A model generated the notes under the pieces. The model was given only the letters and a program-made list of their open reading frames with translations. It ran no database searches and was not told the DNA's origin. DNA of 64,000 nucleotides from Gammaproteobacteria bacterium UBA2965 (GTDB taxonomy: Bacteria > Pseudomonadota > Gammaproteobacteria > Pseudomonadales > Azotimanducaceae): the NCBI GenBank assembly GCA_002348385.1, contig DEBD01000002.1, forward strand, positions 1 to 64,000, in the 5' to 3' direction. The translations under genes and the position numbers were made by a program. The first letter of the stretch is position 1, and each line of letters opens with the position of its first letter. Of the stretch, positions 40,350 through 49,834 are shown one piece after another.

Positions 40350-42485
40350 TTACCTACTGGTAAGGGAATCCTGGATGATGCGCGGCGTGATGAAGATTAG
40401 CAGCTCCTGTTTGTCGTCACGCTCCGCCTTGTGCCGGAACAGCCGGCCCACATAGGGCAGGTCGCCGAAGAAAGGCGTCTTGGTGACCGAGACGTTCTTG
40501 TCTGTCTGGAAGATGCCGCCCAGCACCAGGGTTTCGCCGTTGTCTACCAATACCTCGGTTTCAATTTCGTTGGTGTTGATGGACGGAACGCCTGCGAACA
40601 CCTGCCCTACGGTATCCTGCTTAACGTTCAGCTCCATGATGATGCGGTCATCGGGCGTTATCTGGGGGGTCACCTCCAGCGACAGCACGGCTTCCTTGAA
40701 CGACGTAGAGGTCGCCCCACTGCTGCTCGCTTCCTGGTACGGAATCTCCACACCCGACTCAATCACGGCTGGAGATTTATCGGCGGTGATCACCTTCGGC
40801 CGCGCCACCACTTCCGCATGACCGTCGCTGGCCAGCGCCGAGAGCTCCAGATCCAGCAGGTAGTCATCACCGGTAAAGCCGATGGCGAAACTGCTTGCGC
40901 CCGTGGTGGTGACCCCAAGATCTACCACTAGGTCGCCGGGTGAAGTGACTTCGCCGGACCCGTCCACAACGATGTTCTGTAACTCACCCAGCGTTTCCCG
41001 GGATCCGCCAATCTTGATCGTGTGGTCGTTCCAGTCTTCGTGCTTCGCGCCACCCCATCGAACCCCCATCTCTTCAGAGAATTTGGTCTGTGCGGTGACG
41101 ATGCGCGCCTCGATGAGCACCTGGCGAACCGGCACGTCGAGTTGGGCGATTACCCGACGGAACTCTTCCAGCCGACCGGCCGTGTCGGTGAGGATGATGG
41201 AGTTTGTGCGCTCGTCCACGATGACGCTGCCACGTTCCGAGAGCATGGACTGCTCACTACCAGCAGCACCCGAGGCTTGACTGAACAGGTTGAACAGCTC
41301 GCTCGCGGAAGCGTAGCGGATCTGGATGAATTCGGTGCGCAGAGGCGCCAGCTCGGAAATCTGCTTCTGATTCTCCAGCTCCAGCTTTTCGCGCGCGGCT
41401 ATTTCCGCAGCGGGCGCAACCAGCAATACGTTGCCCACCTGGCGCTGATCAAGCCCCTTGGTCTTCAGGATCAGGTCCAGCGCGTGATCCCATGGAACGT
41501 TTTTCAAACGCAGGGTAATGCGACCGGAAACGGTGTCGCTGGCGACCAGGTTCAAGTCGGTAAAGTCGGCAATGAGCTGCAGTACCGAGCGCACTTCGAT
41601 GTCCTGGAAGTTCAGAGACAGCTTGTCGCCCGTGTATTTGAATACATCTTCACGCTGCTCGATCTCTTCCTCGGTGACGGGGCTCACGTTGATCGACAAA
41701 GTGTTGTCCGCCTGATACGCCAGATAGTCGTAGTCGCCCTGCGCGCTGACGGTGAACGTCGCGTTCGGGCCTTCCTGCAGCACATCAACAATCTGCACCG
41801 GGGTGGCGAAATCGGTTACGTCCAGACGTCGCTGCAGATCCCTTGGCAGCATGGTGTTGCGAATCTCAACGCGGATATCGCCCCCATCGCTGGCCACGTT
41901 GACGGGCGCCTTGGGGTTGGACAGCTCCACGATAATCATCCCTTCGCCGTTGCTGCCGCGACGGAAGTCCACATTGTTCACGCGGGAGTCGCCCGAATAC
42001 CGCTCGCGCGACGAGGTGTCCCCCGCACTAGCGTATTCCCGAAGCGAGGGCACACCACTGGCGTCGCCACCCACCATCAGATAGAGCGTGTTGCCACGGA
42101 CGTCTGTGTCATAGCTGACCAATTGGGTGAGATTGACAATGGCACGTGTGCGATCCTTGGTAGAGATCACGGAAACACGGCGTGCGTTGCCGATACCCAG
42201 ATTGTGGTGCTTGTCTTCCAGGGCGCTGGAAACGCCGGGCATGTCCAGAACGATTCGGGCAGGCTGCTCGATGGTATAGCCCTTGGGTTGAGGCGGTGGC
42301 CCATCGAAGGTGAGCCGGATCTCGGTGCGATCTCCCGGCAGGGATGAAAACTCGATTCCCTCGATGGACGCGGACCAGGCGGGGGCAGCTACGACAAACG
42401 TCAGTAGCATCGCAACCCTCATACCGAGTACTCCACCGGTCAGCGCATAGCGAGCACGGTTGGTTTGACTAAACATGATATTCAT
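40350..42485 (-). CDS. pilQ: Type IV pilus secretin PilQ
   Basis: 711 residues. Outer-membrane ring through which the pilus exits. Signal peptide at about 22-39 (MRVAMLLTFVVAAPAWSA). Two AMIN domains in the first 250 residues (RLTFDGPPPQPKGYTIE, PARIVLDMPGVSS and VNVASDGGDIRVEIRN), which bind peptidoglycan. Then STN/secretin N domains (LNFQDIEVRSVLQLIADFTDLNLVAS, RITLRLKNVPWDHALDLIL) and the secretin core (VDVPVRQVLIEARIV-like, VIESGVEIPYQEASSSGA, VDNGETLVLGGIF, VGRLFRHKAERDDKQELLIFITPRII). Length is normal. Last gene of pilMNOPQ, closed by a terminator. Confidence 0.96.
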   Translation of the reverse strand: MNIMFSQTNRARYALTGGVLGMRVAMLLTFVVAAPAWSASIEGIEFSSLPGDRTEIRLTFDGPPPQPKGYTIEQPARIVLDMPGVSSALEDKHHNLGIGNARRVSVISTKDRTRAIVNLTQLVSYDTDVRGNTLYLMVGGDASGVPSLREYASAGDTSSRERYSGDSRVNNVDFRRGSNGEGMIIVELSNPKAPVNVASDGGDIRVEIRNTMLPRDLQRRLDVTDFATPVQIVDVLQEGPNATFTVSAQGDYDYLAYQADNTLSINVSPVTEEEIEQREDVFKYTGDKLSLNFQDIEVRSVLQLIADFTDLNLVASDTVSGRITLRLKNVPWDHALDLILKTKGLDQRQVGNVLLVAPAAEIAAREKLELENQKQISELAPLRTEFIQIRYASASELFNLFSQASGAAGSEQSMLSERGSVIVDERTNSIILTDTAGRLEEFRRVIAQLDVPVRQVLIEARIVTAQTKFSEEMGVRWGGAKHEDWNDHTIKIGGSRETLGELQNIVVDGSGEVTSPGDLVVDLGVTTTGASSFAIGFTGDDYLLDLELSALASDGHAEVVARPKVITADKSPAVIESGVEIPYQEASSSGATSTSFKEAVLSLEVTPQITPDDRIIMELNVKQDTVGQVFAGVPSINTNEIETEVLVDNGETLVLGGIFQTDKNVSVTKTPFFGDLPYVGRLFRHKAERDDKQELLIFITPRIIQDSLTSR

Positions 42486-42488
42486 CCT

Positions 42489-43031
42489 TTATGCTCCACC
42501 TCCGCCCAGGGATACCGTGCGTGCACGCTCAACCCAGCCGCCAGTGCCGTCAGGTACGATCTCGATGAGCTCTATTGCTGCCTCATCGATAATTTGAATC
42601 TTTCCGTGATCCGTTCCCATGTAATCACCAGTTTGAACTCGGTGAACACCGCCATCGCCGTCCTGCACCAGCGCAAACATGGTCCCCGTTTGCGACAACG
42701 TACCGACCATGGTCAGCCGCGCGATGGTGTACTGCTCTAGAAATTGCTTAACGCGATTGAAATCCGGCGTCACCTTGGGCCCGCCCTGTTCGCGCTGCAC
42801 GCGCTTGACCACCACGGGCGGCTCGAACGGGCTGCGCTGGTCGCTCGCCTGATACGCAAACGGCGGAACCTGCTCGAACGGCGGCAGCGGCGCAATGCGC
42901 TGCCTGGGCCTTGCATTCACTTCGGCCATGAATTCATCCAGATCGGCATAGCCCGCTTGACCGCCGCCACAGCCGGCCAGCAACGATGACAAAAGTAACG
43001 TCGTGATGCTTGTTATCGCTTTCCCCATCAC
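42489..43031 (-). CDS. pilP: Type IV pilus inner-membrane lipoprotein PilP
   Basis: 180 residues. Lipoprotein signal ITSITTLLLSSLLAGCGGG with lipidation at the Cys near residue 21. Then a flexible Pro-rich linker (RPRQRIAPLPPFEQVPPFAYQ) and the beta-sandwich HR domain (LEQYTIARLTMVGTLSQTGTMFALVQDGDGGVHRVQTGDYMG, in pieces, then KIQIIDEAAIELIEIVPD). PilP bridges PilN-PilO to the secretin PilQ. Overlaps the pilO stop by a TGATG arrangement; 3 bases before pilQ. Intact. Confidence 0.95.
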   Translation of the reverse strand: MMGKAITSITTLLLSSLLAGCGGGQAGYADLDEFMAEVNARPRQRIAPLPPFEQVPPFAYQASDQRSPFEPPVVVKRVQREQGGPKVTPDFNRVKQFLEQYTIARLTMVGTLSQTGTMFALVQDGDGGVHRVQTGDYMGTDHGKIQIIDEAAIELIEIVPDGTGGWVERARTVSLGGGGA

Positions 43032-43639
43032 TCGTCCTCGTCCAGATATCGGTATGTCTTCGCCAGAATGGACATCTTCAGGTCTTGTGCGGAAGTTTCC
43101 GGAGAGATCTTGAAGTCGTGCAACGTCACGATTCGCGACAGATTCGCCACACCGCTCACAAACGTACCGATCTTGTGATAGTCGCCTTCAACCACGATAT
43201 CGATGGGCAGCTCAACATAGAATTCCGTGCGCTGCTCCGGCTTGAGATCGATACTGCGAATGGTCAATTCGTTATCGATGGCCGTGCGTGTAATATCTTC
43301 AAGCAGCCCCGGAACCTCAGTATCGCTCGGGAGCTGCCTTAACAACGCCCCAAACGTTTCTTCCATCTCTTTCTGCTGCTGACGATAAGCGTCCAGGTTA
43401 GTCGCGCGCTGCGCCTTATCTTCGAACTCAGCGCGCAGCTCAACCTCTCTCCCTTTGGCCTCCTGCAAAGCATCTCGTTTGTCCGTGAGATAGTAGAAAT
43501 AACCGCCTAGAGCCACGGCAGCAAACAAAAGGACCATCAGGAGCAGCTTGACCGGGCTAGGCCACGTACCGATGTTATTCAGCTCGAGATCATTGAAATC
43601 GACGCTGCGAAGCTGGTCTAAGGTGTCTTGCAATGCCAT
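43028..43639 (-). CDS. pilO: Type IV pilus inner-membrane protein PilO
   Basis: 203 residues. One transmembrane helix near 30-48 (KLLLMVLLFAAVALGGYFYY), a coiled coil (EAKGREVELRAEFEDKAQRA), then a ferredoxin-like periplasmic fold (LRQLPSDTEVPGLLEDITRTAIDN, FYVELPIDIVVEGDYHKIGTFVSGVANL). Dimerises with PilN and links PilM to PilP. The Asn-terminal LDQLRSVDFNDLELNNIGTWP fits the family start. 5 bases after pilN, overlapping pilP. Confidence 0.94.
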   Translation of the reverse strand: MALQDTLDQLRSVDFNDLELNNIGTWPSPVKLLLMVLLFAAVALGGYFYYLTDKRDALQEAKGREVELRAEFEDKAQRATNLDAYRQQQKEMEETFGALLRQLPSDTEVPGLLEDITRTAIDNELTIRSIDLKPEQRTEFYVELPIDIVVEGDYHKIGTFVSGVANLSRIVTLHDFKISPETSAQDLKMSILAKTYRYLDEDE

Positions 43640-43643
43640 GCGG

Positions 43644-44216
43644 CTACTCCTCGCCTGCCTCGTCTCCCGGGCTAACCTGTACGAAAGTCAGATCGAAGCG
43701 GCTGGCCTGCTCGCCGTAGTTGGAATTCTTCGGCTCTTCCTTAATGCTCTTGAGGTTGGGCTCGGCAAACCAGTCAGAATCATCGAGGTTCCGCATCAGC
43801 GCAGAGATTCGGTTGTTGGACTCCGCCGCGCCGTTCACCGACAGCGACTTGCCCTCCATGGTCAGTTCTCGATAGTGAACGCCGCGGGAGAGCGTTCGAA
43901 CCATCTCGTCGAACACGCGCACGATGACCGGCCGGTTGCCCTGCAGCTGCTGAATTACCTGCATGCGCGCGAGCAACTCGTCTTTCTTCTTTCTAAGATT
44001 CTTGATCTCAGCGATCTTTCGGTCCAGATCGTCGATATGTACCTGGACGTAGTCGTTGCGGTCCGCTTGCGCTTCAATAGACCGATCCAGAATGGTCCCT
44101 GCCAGGAACACCAGTACCACCGCCGCCACGAGCACCATGCCCAGGTTGGTAAGGAACTCTTTCTGCCGGCGCTCGCGTTCCCATTCGCGCCACGGCAGCA
44201 GGTTGATCTTTGCCAT
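43644..44216 (-). CDS. pilN: Type IV pilus inner-membrane protein PilN
   Basis: 190 residues. The start is the ATG of MAKINLLPWRE at 44216, the conserved PilN N-terminus that binds the PilM groove; the frame is open 10 codons farther, inside pilM. One transmembrane helix (LGMVLVAAVVLVFLAGTIL) and a coiled coil with IDDLDRKIAEIKNLRKKKDELLARM in pieces. Then the periplasmic ferredoxin-like domain (VIVRVFDEMVRTL, GVHYRELTMEGKSLSVNGAAESN). The ATG shares one base with the pilM stop. Confidence 0.95.
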   Translation of the reverse strand: MAKINLLPWREWERERRQKEFLTNLGMVLVAAVVLVFLAGTILDRSIEAQADRNDYVQVHIDDLDRKIAEIKNLRKKKDELLARMQVIQQLQGNRPVIVRVFDEMVRTLSRGVHYRELTMEGKSLSVNGAAESNNRISALMRNLDDSDWFAEPNLKSIKEEPKNSNYGEQASRFDLTFVQVSPGDEAGEE

Positions 44217-45280
44217 CAGTCGAAGCTCCTCATGGCCAATCCACACGCAATCATCATCGCCGGTGCGTCGTTTGCCAACGCGTTACTGTCTACGCGATTG
44301 GACAGGGACATATCGACAAAAGGATTCGCGATCACGGTGGGAGTGCCAAGCTTGCTCTCAATCATCTCGGCCAGGCCATCGATAGAGGCCGTGCCGCCAG
44401 CCAACACAATGTAGTCGACATCATCATATTGGCTGGAAGAGAAGAAGAACTGCAAAGAGCGTGTAACCTGTTGCAGCACAGCTTCCTTGAAGGGCTGCAA
44501 CACCTCTTCCTCGTAGTCGTCCGGTAACCCGCCCTGTTTCTTGGCAAGCCCGGCTTCCTCGAAGGAAAGACTGTAGCGGCGCTGAATCTCTTCGGTAAGC
44601 TGCTTGCCACCAAAAAGCTGCTCACGCGTGTAAGTCGATTTGTCGTCTGCCAGCACCGACAAAGTGGTCATGGTGGCGCCGATATCGACAATCGCCACCA
44701 CTAAATCGTCAGGGTCGTTACCCAATTGCGGCTTGAGCAGTTCGAATGCGCGCTTCATAGCGTGGGCTTCGATATCCACGACAGCCGGCTTGACGTTTCC
44801 CAAATCGAGCGCAGCTTCACGCATTTCGACGTTTTCTTTACGGCATGCGGCCAGCAGCACTTCGACCCGCTCGGGGTTGCGCTCCGACAGGCCCTGCACC
44901 TCAAAGTCTATGGCCACTTCGTCAAGTGGGTAGGGTATGTATTGGTCAGCCTCCACGGTGATCTGGTTTTCCATCTCATCGTCGGAAAGCGCGGAATCCA
45001 TATCGATGGTCTTGGTAATTACCGCAGAACCGGCCACTGCCACCGCAGCCTGACGCACCGAGCTCTTCGAGCGGTTGAGCACGCGCTTAATGGCTTCACC
45101 TACTCCTTCCACGTCGCTAATATTCTTTTCGACCACGGCGTTCGGCGGCAACGGCTCCACCGCGTAGGACTCCACTCGAAAGCGGTCATTAGCCCTCGAT
45201 AGCTCAAGTAGCTTGACGGATGTGGAGCTAATATCCAATCCAAGCAAAACGTTGGATTTGGGTTTAAACAGACCAAGCAC
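44216..45280 (-). CDS. pilM: Type IV pilus actin-like protein PilM
   Basis: 354 residues. Cytosolic actin/FtsA-fold ATPase that binds PilN and connects the pilus alignment subcomplex to the motor. N-terminal LGLDISSTSVKLLELSR (phosphate 1 loop), AVVEKNISDVEGVGEAIKRVL, then LVVAIVDIGATMTTLSVL (phosphate 2 loop), ELFGGKQLTEEIQRRY and VLAGGTASIDGLAEMIES (adenosine loop). It is first in the pilMNOPQ operon, divergent from ponA with 109 bases between, as in Pseudomonas. Intact. Confidence 0.96.
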   Translation of the reverse strand: MLGLFKPKSNVLLGLDISSTSVKLLELSRANDRFRVESYAVEPLPPNAVVEKNISDVEGVGEAIKRVLNRSKSSVRQAAVAVAGSAVITKTIDMDSALSDDEMENQITVEADQYIPYPLDEVAIDFEVQGLSERNPERVEVLLAACRKENVEMREAALDLGNVKPAVVDIEAHAMKRAFELLKPQLGNDPDDLVVAIVDIGATMTTLSVLADDKSTYTREQLFGGKQLTEEIQRRYSLSFEEAGLAKKQGGLPDDYEEEVLQPFKEAVLQQVTRSLQFFFSSSQYDDVDYIVLAGGTASIDGLAEMIESKLGTPTVIANPFVDMSLSNRVDSNALANDAPAMMIACGLAMRSFD

Positions 45281-45389
45281 GGTATATTTTCCTCCGTGGC
45301 GCGGGCACTTACGTCCTTTTCGTGCAGTTAAACATTAAATACTAGGATAACCCCGAGAGCAATCGCTTACCTGCTACTCTGTCGCCATC

Positions 45390-47903
45390 ATGAAACCAAC
45401 GTCCCGACCCGTCCTACGCCACCTTATGTGGTTCGCTCTAGCCGGTTTGTGTGCCGCAGCGCTCACTCTGGCAGGCGTTTACCTTTACCTGGACCCACAG
45501 GTTCCGAAAGCCGAGAGCTATCGTCACGTGAAACTCGAAACGCCGTTACGCGTGTACTCTAGCGACGCGGCGCTCATCGCTGAGTTCGGGGAAAGGCGGC
45601 TAATACCGGTCACGCTAGAAGACGTACCCGAGCATTTCGTCAACGCCTTGCTCGACACAGAAGACAAGCGCTTCTACCAACACAGCGGCGTGGACTACAT
45701 CTCATTGGTGAACGACACGCTGGAACTACTGATGGCTAGAGAGATTCGCTCGGGCGCCAGCACCATCACCATGCAGCTTGCGCGCAACATATCTTTCTCC
45801 CTCGAGCAAACCTTCATCCGCAAGTTCAAGGAGATGTTGCTCGCGCTGAAGATCGAACAGGAACTCAGCAAAGAAGAAATTCTTCAGCTGTACATCAACG
45901 TAGTCCCGTTTGGTAAGCGCGCCTACGGCGCCCAGGCAGCAGCGCTAACCTACTACGGAAAACCGTTGAAGGACTTGTCACTAACACAACTGGCTATGCT
46001 GGCGGGAATTCCCCAAGCGCCAAGCGCGGGCAATCCCATCAACGGGCCGGAACGGGCCCTGCGACGGCGCAACCTAGTACTCGATCGTATGCGCTCACAG
46101 GGATCCATATCCCAACAAGCCTATGACGAAGCTGTAACTGCACCGATCACGGCGAGATTGCACGCCCGCGACTTGGACGTAGCCGCACCATTCGCAGCCG
46201 AATGGGTGCGTAGCGAGCTGATTGGTCGCTACGCCGACCTATACTCCGGCGGCTACGAAGTTCACACGACAATCAAAGCCCCGCTCCAGGAGGTAGCGAC
46301 CCAAGCGTTGCGCAGCGGCTTGCTGACATACGATCGCCGCCATGGATACCGTGGAGCAGAGGCCAGACTGAGTCCGGACGCCACGGACCCCACGCAGCTG
46401 GACGAAGCCAACGAGGCGGCAAACCAGCCCCCATTGGAGGACATTGCCGCGGCAGGGGGAGCAGACGCGCAGACCCTCGGGGCGCACTGGCTGCAGTCCC
46501 TGTCCAATACGCGCAACTACGGCGGGCTGCAGCCCGCGGTAGTGGTCGGGGTGGAAGAGGACACCGCACGGCTACTGCTGAAAGACGGCTCTCAGATCGC
46601 CTTGCCCATGCAGGCGATGGCCTGGGCGAGGCGCTACCTGGACGTGGACTCGGTAGGCCCGGCGCCATCGACTCCCGACGACGTGGTCGACGTGGGCGAC
46701 CTGGTGCGGCTACGCGAATCCGATTACGGGCTTGAGCTTTCCCAACTACCCACGATCCAAGGGGCTCTGGTATCGCTGAACCCGCAGACAGGCGCGGTGC
46801 TGGCCATGTCGGGCGGATTCGACTTCTCCATGAACCAGTACAACCATGCCATGCAGGCCGCGCGCCAACCGGGATCCGGGTTCAAGCCGTTCGTCTACTC
46901 CGCCGCGCTGGCAGCAGGCGTGACGCCCGCCAGCATCTACATGGACGCGCCATTGGTCTTCGACGACCGGAACCTGGAAGCGCAATATCGACCCGACAAC
47001 GACAACAACGCCTACAACGGACCTACGCGCTTACGCGAAGCGCTGTATCGATCCATTAACCTGGTTTCAATCCGCGTGCTGCTGGACATCACCGCGCCTG
47101 CAATATTGAACCACGCGCAGGCCTTCGGCTTTGACGCGAGCACCTTCCCGCGCAACACGCAGCTGGCCATCGGCGGCGGTACCATGGCGGTGACACCACT
47201 GGACATGGCCGCTGCTTATGCCGTATTCGCAAACGGCGGCTGGCGGGTGAAGCCCAACATCATCCAGCGCGTAGTCGACATCAACGGGGAGGTTGTCTTC
47301 GAGCCACGCTATCCAAAAGTGTGCGATCCATGCGAGCGCTCTGAGCCGCCAACGCAGGTCGAACCGACGGACCTCGCCGCGATCGGTGAGCAGACACCCG
47401 TCATCCCGGCAGTACGGGTGCTGGACGAACGCAACGCCTACATCATGCATACCATGCTTGCCGACGTGATTCGGCGCGGCACCGGCACCCGCGCACGCGC
47501 TCTGAAACGCGCGGACCTGGCCGGCAAAACGGGCACCACCAACGACGCCGCAGACACGTGGTTCAATGGTTACGGGGCGGACGTGGTCACCACGGTATGG
47601 GTGGGTTTTCCCAACCACCAGCCATTGGGGGAGCGGGAGTACGGCTCCAACACGCCGCTGCCCATCTGGATCGACTACATGGCCGCAGCTCTAGCGGACA
47701 GCCCGGAGCGGCTATCCACCCAACCAGGCGGCGTGGTGAGCCTGAAGATCGATCCCGTTACGGGCCAGCTGGCAAAACCGGGCCAGCGCAACGCCATCTT
47801 TGAGTATTTTCTAAGCGAGTTCACGCCCCAGGCAACGCGAACCGGAGTGGCCCCTGACCAAGAGCCGGACGCGGTGCAAATCGATCCGGTGGATATCTTC
47901 TAG
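45390..47903 (+). CDS. mrcA: Penicillin-binding protein 1A
   Basis: 837 residues, bifunctional peptidoglycan synthase. Membrane anchor at 11-31 (LMWFALAGLCAAALTLAGVYLYL). GT51 glycosyltransferase: NALLDTEDKRFYQHSGVDY (catalytic Glu), GASTITMQLARN, KEEILQLYINVVPFGKRAYGAQAAA in pieces. OB-like insert, then transpeptidase: the active Ser in QPGSGFKPFVYSAALAAG (S-x-x-K), the SxN motif in YRSINLVS, and K-T-G in LAGKTGTTNDAADTWFNGY. Both active sites are complete. Possible -10 TACTCT 9 bases before the ATG. Divergent from pilM, a conserved arrangement. Confidence 0.95.
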   Translation: MKPTSRPVLRHLMWFALAGLCAAALTLAGVYLYLDPQVPKAESYRHVKLETPLRVYSSDAALIAEFGERRLIPVTLEDVPEHFVNALLDTEDKRFYQHSGVDYISLVNDTLELLMAREIRSGASTITMQLARNISFSLEQTFIRKFKEMLLALKIEQELSKEEILQLYINVVPFGKRAYGAQAAALTYYGKPLKDLSLTQLAMLAGIPQAPSAGNPINGPERALRRRNLVLDRMRSQGSISQQAYDEAVTAPITARLHARDLDVAAPFAAEWVRSELIGRYADLYSGGYEVHTTIKAPLQEVATQALRSGLLTYDRRHGYRGAEARLSPDATDPTQLDEANEAANQPPLEDIAAAGGADAQTLGAHWLQSLSNTRNYGGLQPAVVVGVEEDTARLLLKDGSQIALPMQAMAWARRYLDVDSVGPAPSTPDDVVDVGDLVRLRESDYGLELSQLPTIQGALVSLNPQTGAVLAMSGGFDFSMNQYNHAMQAARQPGSGFKPFVYSAALAAGVTPASIYMDAPLVFDDRNLEAQYRPDNDNNAYNGPTRLREALYRSINLVSIRVLLDITAPAILNHAQAFGFDASTFPRNTQLAIGGGTMAVTPLDMAAAYAVFANGGWRVKPNIIQRVVDINGEVVFEPRYPKVCDPCERSEPPTQVEPTDLAAIGEQTPVIPAVRVLDERNAYIMHTMLADVIRRGTGTRARALKRADLAGKTGTTNDAADTWFNGYGADVVTTVWVGFPNHQPLGEREYGSNTPLPIWIDYMAAALADSPERLSTQPGGVVSLKIDPVTGQLAKPGQRNAIFEYFLSEFTPQATRTGVAPDQEPDAVQIDPVDIF

Positions 47904-47921
47904 ACCGGCCCGACGCCGCGC

Positions 47922-49316
47922 CTACTGCACGATCTTGACGTAGTCTCCAGCGCGCGGTTCGCCTAGCGGATGATGGCCGTTGATCACTCGCAGGGTCTCT
48001 TCGGGAAAGGACTTGATGGACGATTTCTGCGCCAGCGAATCGTAAGTGTCGCCGGGCGATGCCACCAACACCTGAACCCGCTGGTTGTTGGCTACCTGCA
48101 AATCTTCGGCCGTCATGGCCCGCAGCGACGACACGGTGGCACGCCACTTCTCTTCGAATGTAGGCAGGTCCCCGACCGGCCCTACTTCGCCCTTGAACAG
48201 GTACACGCTGTCGTCTTTGTAGACCACGGCGATGGTGCGCCGCTGGGCGTTGCCCGCGGCAATCTCCACTTCGCCAATAAAGGCCTGATAGCCGCTGATC
48301 TCCAGCGTCTCGCCATCTTTCACGTCGTCGCGCTTGAGGGTTTTGGATACGAATTCCTCAGGCGTCTGTTCGTCTTCCGGCAGGTTCAGACGCTGCAGAG
48401 TGATGAACGCATCCGTGGTGCCCCCGGGCGCCTTGCCGAGCACTTCCGAGGCGGTGTTGGCCACATCCCAGTTATCCGGAAACACAACCACCACCCGCAG
48501 GCCCCCGTGATAGTACGTCTGCTCCTTGATCAGTCCCGTGGCGGCTTCGTCGCCATAGACGAGCCCTTGCATCATCTCCCAGAAGTCGCGCTCTGGCTCG
48601 CTGATCAACTCCGGCACCAGGTGCTGGGATTTCTGTACCGCGTCGTGCAGCCGCTTATCGTTCTTGGGGTGGGTAGAGAACAACCCATGGTAAACGGCCG
48701 GCTGCTTGAGCACATTCTTGGCGAACAGAGAGTGATCTTTGAGCACGTGGATCACGTCGATCATGGCGTGGGGGCTGTATCCGGCCCGCGCCAGAAACTC
48801 GCCACCGTATTCATCCGCCTCCAGCTCGAACTCCCGGCCGTAACCCGAGCGAAGCTGGTTGGTCACGGTGTTGCCCAAATCGGCAACGGCGTAGCTGCCA
48901 GTCATGATCGCGCCGATGAAGCCAGCAACGTTGCCGAACAGGCCCAGCGTGTTGTTGCGGCGGGCGTGGCGGCCAACCACATGACCAATCTCGTGGCCAA
49001 TCACTCCGGCCAGCTCGTCTTCCGAACGCAAATAGGCAATCAACCCCCGATTGACGAATATGTATCCATCCGGCAGCGCCATGGCGTTGACCGTGGGGTT
49101 GTCCAGCACGTAGAAATAGTAGTCGCGCCCGGCGTGGGGCGAGATCGCCAACAACCGCTGACCAATCTCATCAACATAGTCCTGCCACGCTTCATCGGCG
49201 TAAAGCTGGCCCTTTTCCTTGAGCTCGTTGTACAGCTTTTCGCCCGGACCGGCAGAAGCCGGCAGCGCCAGCAAAAGCAGCCAGGAAAGAATCGTGATGG
49301 TCACAGCCTTGAACAA
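47922..49316 (-). CDS. Periplasmic M48 family zinc metalloprotease
   Basis: 464 residues with a signal peptide (ITILSWLLLLALPASA). Zinc site VIGHEIGHVVGRHARR (HExxH), third ligand in FELEADEYGGEFLARAGYSP (E-x-x-x-D), so peptidase active. C-terminal extension of about 200 residues (FPDNWDVANTASEVLGKAPGG...) ends in a LysM-like stretch (VASPGDTYDSLAQKSS, PEETLRVINGHHPLGEPRAGDYVKIV), which suggests cell-wall contact. It is like the BepA/YcaL/LoiP group that controls outer-membrane assembly, though without obvious TPRs. Converges with PBP1A, 18 bases apart. Confidence 0.9.
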   Translation of the reverse strand: MFKAVTITILSWLLLLALPASAGPGEKLYNELKEKGQLYADEAWQDYVDEIGQRLLAISPHAGRDYYFYVLDNPTVNAMALPDGYIFVNRGLIAYLRSEDELAGVIGHEIGHVVGRHARRNNTLGLFGNVAGFIGAIMTGSYAVADLGNTVTNQLRSGYGREFELEADEYGGEFLARAGYSPHAMIDVIHVLKDHSLFAKNVLKQPAVYHGLFSTHPKNDKRLHDAVQKSQHLVPELISEPERDFWEMMQGLVYGDEAATGLIKEQTYYHGGLRVVVVFPDNWDVANTASEVLGKAPGGTTDAFITLQRLNLPEDEQTPEEFVSKTLKRDDVKDGETLEISGYQAFIGEVEIAAGNAQRRTIAVVYKDDSVYLFKGEVGPVGDLPTFEEKWRATVSSLRAMTAEDLQVANNQRVQVLVASPGDTYDSLAQKSSIKSFPEETLRVINGHHPLGEPRAGDYVKIVQ

Positions 49317-49506
49317 CGTCCGTCTTCCTCCGAGCGCTTCTTCCAGACGGCCTACCCAATTACCAATTGCCGCCTAGCGGATATCTTACGAAGCACCTAG
49401 CCCAAGGCCAATGCCCCTAATATATAGACTAGTTATAGACTGGTGGAATATAAGACAGTTCAGCTGAAGGAAAGCTGAAGCGTGCGAGGGGATTCGGCCC
49501 TCGGAG

Positions 49507-49728
49507 TCAGCCGGAGGCCGGCGTGCTGCGATTGCCGAAGCGCTTGCGGAATCGCTCCACCCTGCCGCCGGCGTCCAGAATCTTCTGCTTTCCGGTGTAG
49601 AAGGGATGGCACGCGGAACACACTTCCAGGTGGATGTCTTCTTCCAGGGTGGAGCGTGTGACGATTACGTTCCCGCAGCTGCAGGTGGCCTTGATCTCGC
49701 GGTATTCGGGGTGGATCTCTGCTTTCAT
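49507..49728 (-). CDS. rpmE: 50S ribosomal protein L31, zinc form
   Basis: 73 residues. Small bridge protein of the large subunit. Zinc ligands: TCSCGNVIV (two Cys, C-x-C) and EVCSACHPFYTGKQ (C-x-x-C), so the C+ type that stores zinc, normally replaced by a C- form (RpmE2) when zinc is short. ILDAGGRVERFRKRFG closes the core. A strong AAAGCAGA-type leader but no obvious Zur site. Divergent from priA with 106 bases between, the same arrangement as in Pseudomonas. Confidence 0.95.
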   Translation of the reverse strand: MKAEIHPEYREIKATCSCGNVIVTRSTLEEDIHLEVCSACHPFYTGKQKILDAGGRVERFRKRFGNRSTPASG

Positions 49729-49834
49729 CAGTTCGTCCGGTGTTTGGTCCGGTTTTCCACCGGAACCCGTTCCTCGCTGGGGGCGCGCAGTTTAGTCAGC
49801 GGCAGTTTGAATAGCAACCCAAGCAACCGCCACA

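Noticed and set aside
41022..42347. 441-codon plus-strand frame under pilQ
   Set aside because: Antisense shadow of pilQ with His/Gln/Arg-rich composition and no motif.
47970..49400. 476-codon plus-strand frame under the M48 protease
   Set aside because: Antisense shadow; the minus frame has signal peptide, HExxH and third ligand.
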